The notes under the pieces are model-generated. The model did not search any database, was not told where the DNA came from, and was given only the letters and a program-made list of their open reading frames with translations. This document shows positions 60,601 through 64,000 of a DNA stretch of 64,000 nt, piece after piece (position 1 is the first letter of the stretch; every line of letters starts with the position of its first letter). Location of the stretch: positions 4,450,001 through 4,514,000 of the forward strand of contig OZ038533.1 in assembly GCA_964036665.1 (NCBI GenBank), read 5' to 3'. The stretch comes from Gordius sp. MW1. Lineage: Eukaryota > Nematomorpha > Gordioida > Gordea > Gordiidae. Position numbers and translations under genes: made by a program.

Positions 60601-61663
60601 TTTTTGTAATTAAAATGTGTGCTTAAAATTAGTATGTTGAGCCTGCTGAACACATTTTTTTATTTTTGCTAAATGAATATTTTATTTGTAAAGGTAATTA
60701 ACTTTTTAAGCACCCTGATTAGCTTATTTGCTTATGATATACAAAGTGCATAAAATGCCCAAGTAAAATTTGTCAACAAGGGCTAAGAAGGTTGGGTTAG
60801 ACTGAGGTTAAAAATTTAAGTCAGGTGTTTGGATTAAGAAAGTGACAAAATCAATAATGTCATGTTTAATAACAACGTTCTCAATTAAAATATTTATGGT
60901 AAACATCAAATTATGGTCAAGGTGAGAGCAGTGAAAATAACTAAATGGTTTGGACTACATAAAATAATATAAACTTGGGTTGGCTAAGACACTTGCAGAC
61001 TTCTATCATAAATATTGTAAAAATGATTACGAGGAAACTTTAAAGCAGTGATGCAAACAAATGTTATTTTAGTAATAAAGTCTCTTAATTATTTTTGATA
61101 AATCATTAACAAATATCATGGGAGTGTCATTTTCAAACAGCCATAGTTCTTATAGAATAATTTTCAATATTTTTACAAAAATTAATTAAGTTTTGAATAA
61201 TATACTTGGCATAAATTGTTAGTTTAAAGATTTACAAAATGAAAAGTATGCAACTTACGCATCCAACAATGGTGTGATAATATAACATGACAAATGTAAT
61301 TCCGAAAAAGTGTCAGAAACTTGTGTACAAGAAATGCAACTGAAAAAGCTACAATGATGACAACAACACTATCTGAAATCCCTATTATAAAATAACAAAA
61401 TTAAAGTGTGTAATTACCTTTGCCATACAATAACAATCCTGTGATATATTTATTTGAAAACTTGCTATTTGAATGTAAGGAATTATTATAATCATTTAGC
61501 CAATTTTTAATATATGCTGCATATTTGGATGCTGTAATCAAAGATAATACAAATGAAATTATTGACATTATTAAAGCAAAAGGCCATTCGTCTCTTAATG
61601 TAAAAACAAAAAGTTCAGTCAAAACTTTAAGGAACATTAATTGATTTAAAATAAGACTTCTAT
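45605..61663 (-). CDS. CPT1: Carnitine O-palmitoyltransferase 1 (CPT1)
   Basis: Sixteen exons on the minus strand (61663-61418, 61372-61259, 56354-56023, 55422-55334, 54652-54548, 54021-53890, 51861-51807, 51556-51373, 50387-50254, 49824-49622, 48628-48469, 48185-48114, 47629-47469, 46705-46549, 45975-45859, 45811-45605) join in phase to about 821 codons. CPT1 moves long-chain acyl groups from CoA to carnitine at the outer mitochondrial membrane. Visible are two membrane segments ([30 protein letters not shown]), [36 protein letters not shown] with the catalytic His, the carnitine-site [18 protein letters not shown] and [17 protein letters not shown], ending at TGA. Exon 3 carries about 40 residues more than vertebrate CPT1 between AVKLF and [11 protein letters not shown]. 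The start is unsettled: exon 1 begins at an acceptor, with an in-frame ATG at about 61633 just before membrane segment 1. Confidence 0.95.
46053..46104 (-). mobile_element. Right-end fragment of a CATGGGCGTAGCC MITE
   Basis: GGGGTAGCCGCC and CTAGGCTACGCCCAT only. It lies in a CPT1 intron. Confidence 0.5.
47885..48010. mobile_element. GTCGAC-arm foldback MITE, copy 3
   Basis: AAACAGACCAAAAAATCG, TTTAGTCGACTAAAACC and CTAGCCGTTTTTACAAC place it in the same family as 8487 and 50690. It lies in a CPT1 intron. Confidence 0.5.
48805..48895. repeat. Dispersed repeat fragment, copy 2
   Basis: Second copy of the repeat at 176-272, same block order. It lies in a CPT1 intron. Confidence 0.5.
50690..50870. 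mobile_element. GTCGAC-arm foldback MITE, copy 4
   Basis: TTTAGTCGACTACAATC and AAAGGTCGACTAAAC at the left, then TTGGTCAACC, GGTCGAAATT and AAAACCCACCCTTTTT at the right. It lies in a CPT1 intron. Confidence 0.5.
51894..52469. mobile_element. hAT-like element related to the 58891 element
   Basis: Starts TAGAGCCCTGAACGAGCC and ends GATGCACAGGCCTA, with GGGCC/CGGGCTCG-rich blocks near both ends and an AT-rich centre of about 400 nt. No matching 8-bp duplication was seen. It lies in a CPT1 intron. Confidence 0.55.
52980..53065. mobile_element. GTCGAC-arm foldback MITE, copy 5 (short)
   Basis: ACGGCTGGGTTTTGTTTGG, GTAGTCGACC and AAACCAGCTG give a compact palindrome. Open frames crossing it on both strands follow the palindrome and are not called. 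Confidence 0.55.
53435..53680 (-). mobile_element. Harbinger-like MITE, inverted orientation
   Basis: Ends GGGCTTCTCTTAATATCG and CGATATTAAGACAAAAGCCC, with the GCTGCGCAGCA subterminal palindrome near the right end. Flanked by TTA and TTC. It lies in a CPT1 intron. Confidence 0.7.
54684..54858 (+). mobile_element. CATGGGCGTAGCC MITE, copy F
   Basis: Inverted ends CATGGGCGTAGCC and GGCTACGCCCAT with the family core. It lies just upstream, on the minus strand, of the CPT1 exon that ends at 54652. Confidence 0.75.
57130..57486 (+). mobile_element. Harbinger-like (Tourist-type) MITE, complete
   Basis: Terminal inverted repeats GGGCTTGTCTTGATATCG and CGATATTAAGACAAGCCC match at 17 of 18. The 3-bp duplication TAA (57127-57129 and 57487-57489) is what PIF/Harbinger elements make. 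It has a subterminal GCTGCGCAGC palindrome and is 357 nt with no coding sequence. Confidence 0.82.
57487..57645. mobile_element. GTCGAC-arm foldback MITE, copy 6 (decayed)
   Basis: GGCCGACTCAACAAAAAAAC, CAAGTTTCGACTAAGCC and ACAAAACTAAGGTCTTTTTAAC match the family pattern. It abuts the Harbinger-like MITE. Confidence 0.4.
57668..57828 (+). mobile_element. CATGGGCGTAGCC MITE, copy G, perfect 8-bp duplication
   Basis: Ends CATGGGCGTAGCC and GGCTACGCCCATG. Exact flanking repeats GATGAATG at 57660-57667 and 57829-57836 prove the 8-bp target duplication. Confidence 0.9.
58891..59978. mobile_element. hAT-family non-autonomous element, 1088 nt
   Basis: Twelve-base inverted ends TAGAGACCTGCA and TGCAGGTCTCTA lie directly inside exact 8-bp repeats CTTATAAC (58883-58890 and 59979-59986). 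Subterminal regions are rich in GGGCCGGGCC blocks in mirrored order. The AT-rich interior shows no transposase. It lies in CPT1 intron 2. Confidence 0.9.
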
Positions 61664-63299
61664 CTACAAATTTAAACAAATGATTTAAAATTCCATATGA
61701 CTCAAAATAAACCGTACATTAAAATGTTCCGTAGATCAAATGTTCACAACATCGAGACATCTTCTACCGTTCAAATTTTATATTCAATCATTCAAATGCA
61801 TAAGATAAATCTTAGAACTTGAATTATATAAGTTAAAGTCAAAGGTAAGACATACGGTACTCGAGAAAATATGAGTTGTATAAACATTATCTAGTTAAGG
61901 AATGATATTTTTTAATACTATTACACAAATCCACAAAAAAAAACAACAAATATTTTTTTAGAGAATTTGACGCTGGGCAAGAATTTGTTCTTAGTTTCCC
62001 CAAGTTCTTTCGATTTTGTAGACACTATTTTGATTCTTGCACCGCTTAAATAAATTCGTAATCCATTAAGCCCTCCATCATTCCTGAGGTATTTGAATCA
62101 TTAAAACCAACAAATCATTCAATTTCACAACAAATAAATACTTTTCTTAAAACAAAAGATGACATCACTAATTCTTGCTAAGCCCTAAAACCTCGACCTT
62201 AAAACATTATATTAACTCGACCAACCTCCAACCAAAGCATAACAATAATATAGCAAAAAAATTATCTAAATATTAATAAACTATATTTAATTTACGAAAA
62301 ATAAGTCTTATCTTATAAAAATATTAGAAGGGGGGAGAGGCAATAATATGAATTAAAATATTTTAAAGCTGAAATATAACAGTTAACGCTTTATATTTCA
62401 TAAACATCATAATATTAATGCACAAAATGTGTGGCTCCTAAATAATTCCTTCCTACTTTAGTGGTTTAATGTCTCAAGATTTATTTTTTTCTCAAACAAA
62501 TCCATTTTTTATATTTATTTATTTATTGGCAAAACTATCTTAATATATTAATTAAATTTTATGGGTAAATAATATTTAAATATTAATTTTGTTTTTTTTT
62601 ATTATTCTATAATAATATCTCATTGCATCCTAACTTTTACTTATTTATTTTCTTGAAAATGTTGACACTGACACCGGAAATGAAATATATGAGTTAATAA
62701 ATTATAACAGCGAAACATAAATTAAGATCTAATATTAAATTTATATAATTGAGAGAAAACCAATTGCAAACAAGGAATTTTTCATATTTTATGATGTGGA
62801 TATTGGCATATCAACATGAATTCTTTTAAAATTTCTTATATCAAAATCTATGACCCTAAAATGTTTAAATTTTAACCGAGCATTATTTTAATGTGTTGTC
62901 TCTATTTTTTAATTTACAGAGTAATGTATATGAATCCTCTATAGGCAACGTTCTTGGCAATTTTTTAAATTCATTTGACAAACTATATAAACTTAGGCTT
63001 TACTCTGCTAGTATCTATTCTACATATTACCTTGATTTAAATCTTAGTTTTATCTGGGTTTTTGATTAAAATATTATTTTTGGGATACAAAATTGCACAG
63101 AAAATACGTGTAACCAAATTTCTACCAAGTGACTATTTTTGATGCGCAATATGACTTTTTAAAATTTTGATTACGTCGACGTCTTGCCTAATATATAAGT
63201 AATTAAGCAATTTTTTTTAATATCCAAAATATTTACATACTATAACTTGATACAATAAATAAATGAGATGCTTTTAAATAAAAAAATTTAGTGTTTCAG
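61664..63299. other. Divergent region between CPT1 and NUCB
   Basis: AT-rich; the promoters and first exons of both genes should lie here. A minus-strand stretch at about 61950-62085 is open and looks protein-like (LNGLRIYLSGARIKIVSTKS); it could be a 5' CPT1 exon, but no donor in the required phase was found. Neither start codon could be placed. Confidence 0.4.
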
Positions 63300-63872
63300 G
63301 TTTATCTCAAATATTGCATCTTTATATTGTGCATTATTGGTGCAATAGCTCCTCCTCCAAGAAACGTTAAAGTTGAGAAAGAGCCTGTTAAAGATGAGAG
63401 TGCAGAGCGAGATGAATTTGTAATAAATTTTAATTGTTCAATATTGTGTTTTTAATTTTTAAGGAATATTCACATTTTCACCCCTACCTTTCTAAAGTGA
63501 TAGAATTAATCAATCAAGATGTTCATGGAAGAGAATGGTTAAGTAAATTAGATGAAGCTAGCATAATGGTAATTTTTGTACTTGATTTGGATAAATTTTA
63601 ACCAATATACGCTTATAATATTGAAGTTCTTATATTAAAATTGTCAACTTAAAGATATTATTAATAGACTGCATATTGAAAAATGGAAATTTTTTATAAT
63701 CATTATAGTATTTAACAAAAACATTAGTTATGTGTACAAAATATATATGATTACTAGTTAGGTAATTTCACTCACGATTTCAAGCTCAATGCAACTTACA
63801 TACTTGATCAATTAAACATGTTAAAAGCTGAAGAACTTCATAGATTGAATGAAATTAGGCGTAAAGGAGGAG
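63300..63872 (+). CDS. NUCB: Nucleobindin, three N-terminal coding exons (partial)
   Basis: Exons 63300-63419, 63464-63568 and 63758-63872 join in phase (introns of 44 and 189 nt). The first encodes a hydrophobic segment (CIFILCIIGAIA) followed by PPPRNVKVEKE, which looks like a signal peptide and mature start. The next reads HFHPYLSKVIELIN and HGREWLSKLDEASIM. The third reads FTHDFKLNATYILDQLN and KAEELHRLNEIRRKGG. This order matches the nucleobindin N-terminus (YHRYLQEVI, FREKL, H..RTKLDELKRQEV.RL) before the basic region and EF hands. Nucleobindins are calcium-binding proteins of the Golgi and secretory pathway. The start codon lies in an upstream exon that was not found, and the EF-hand part is beyond the window. 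It is divergent from CPT1. Confidence 0.86.
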
Positions 63873-63898
63873 GTAAATATTTCATCCTAAGTTTTAAA

Positions 63899-64000
63899 CA
63901 TGGGTGTAGCCAAGGAGGGCAGGGAGGGGCAGCTGCCCCCCTCTAAATCCAAAAATTTAGTGAAATTATGGCTAAAATTTCAAAAAATGATCATTTTGCC
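63899..64000 (+). mobile_element. CATGGGCGTAGCC MITE, copy H, cut by window end
   Basis: Starts CATGGGTGTAGCCAAGG with the usual core. It lies in a NUCB intron. Confidence 0.7.

Larger units (their letters stand above)
56355..61258 (-). other. CPT1 intron 2 (4.9 kb) with mobile elements
   Basis: This intron separates the membrane-anchor exons from the rest of CPT1. It holds the MITEs at 57130 and 57668, a foldback MITE near 57485-57640, a GC-poor stretch with G-runs at 57883-57897 and C-runs near 60020, and the hAT element at 58891. No other gene was recognised. Confidence 0.7.

Overview
The window is AT-rich DNA from an invertebrate animal. It carries six split genes with clear animal homologues (TACC, BRD8, uroporphyrinogen-III synthase, a PGC-1/Spargel-type coactivator, carnitine palmitoyltransferase 1 and nucleobindin), packed with miniature inverted-repeat elements and Ty3/gypsy elements. 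Many introns are very short: 33 and 36 nt in the UROS gene, 34-57 nt in the 5' half of BRD8, and 44-47 nt in CPT1 and NUCB. I cannot name the species. No bacterial-type operon, tRNA, rRNA or CRISPR array was seen. All exon models were assembled by hand from splice sites, reading phase and remembered family motifs.

Layout. 1-1444 (+): the last two coding exons of a TACC protein. 2666-11566 (-): BRD8, tail to tail with TACC, about 16 exons, with an N-terminal SANT-like region and a C-terminal bromodomain; its start codon is not found. 11540-16821: nested palindromic elements upstream of BRD8, including a 3.7 kb foldback, Mutator-like element with a perfect 9-bp target duplication. 17.1-19.0 kb: a degraded Ty3/gypsy element with an internal deletion. 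19797-24515: a nearly complete Ty3/gypsy element with both LTRs and a TAGT duplication. 26826-27692 (+): UROS, preceded by an inverted copy of a piece of its own last exon. 29277-38156 (-): a nine-exon, 854-aa PGC-1-type coactivator, tail to tail with UROS; its third intron holds a hAT-like element and long tandem repeats. 38.2-45.6 kb: no gene found, several MITEs. 45605-61663 (-): CPT1, 16 exons recovered; its second intron (4.9 kb) holds a 1.1 kb hAT element and a Harbinger-like MITE. 63300-63872 (+): three N-terminal coding exons of nucleobindin, divergent from CPT1.

Functional links. CPT1 controls entry of long-chain fatty acids into mitochondria, PGC-1 proteins activate oxidative-metabolism genes (CPT1 is a classical target in mammals), and UROS makes the haem ring. 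Their proximity is notable, but shared regulation is only a hypothesis. BRD8 is a NuA4/TIP60 subunit, TACC is a centrosomal/microtubule coiled-coil protein, and nucleobindin is a secretory-pathway calcium-binding protein.

Mobile DNA. At least four short-element families recur: an 8-bp-duplication hAT MITE ending CATGGGCGTAGCC (about a dozen copies), a TAA-duplication Harbinger-like MITE (three copies), a foldback family with GTCGAC-containing arms (about six copies), and hAT elements ending TAGAGACCTGCA or AGGCTGCACCG. Several lie inside introns, one only about a dozen bases from the BRD8 bromodomain splice donor.
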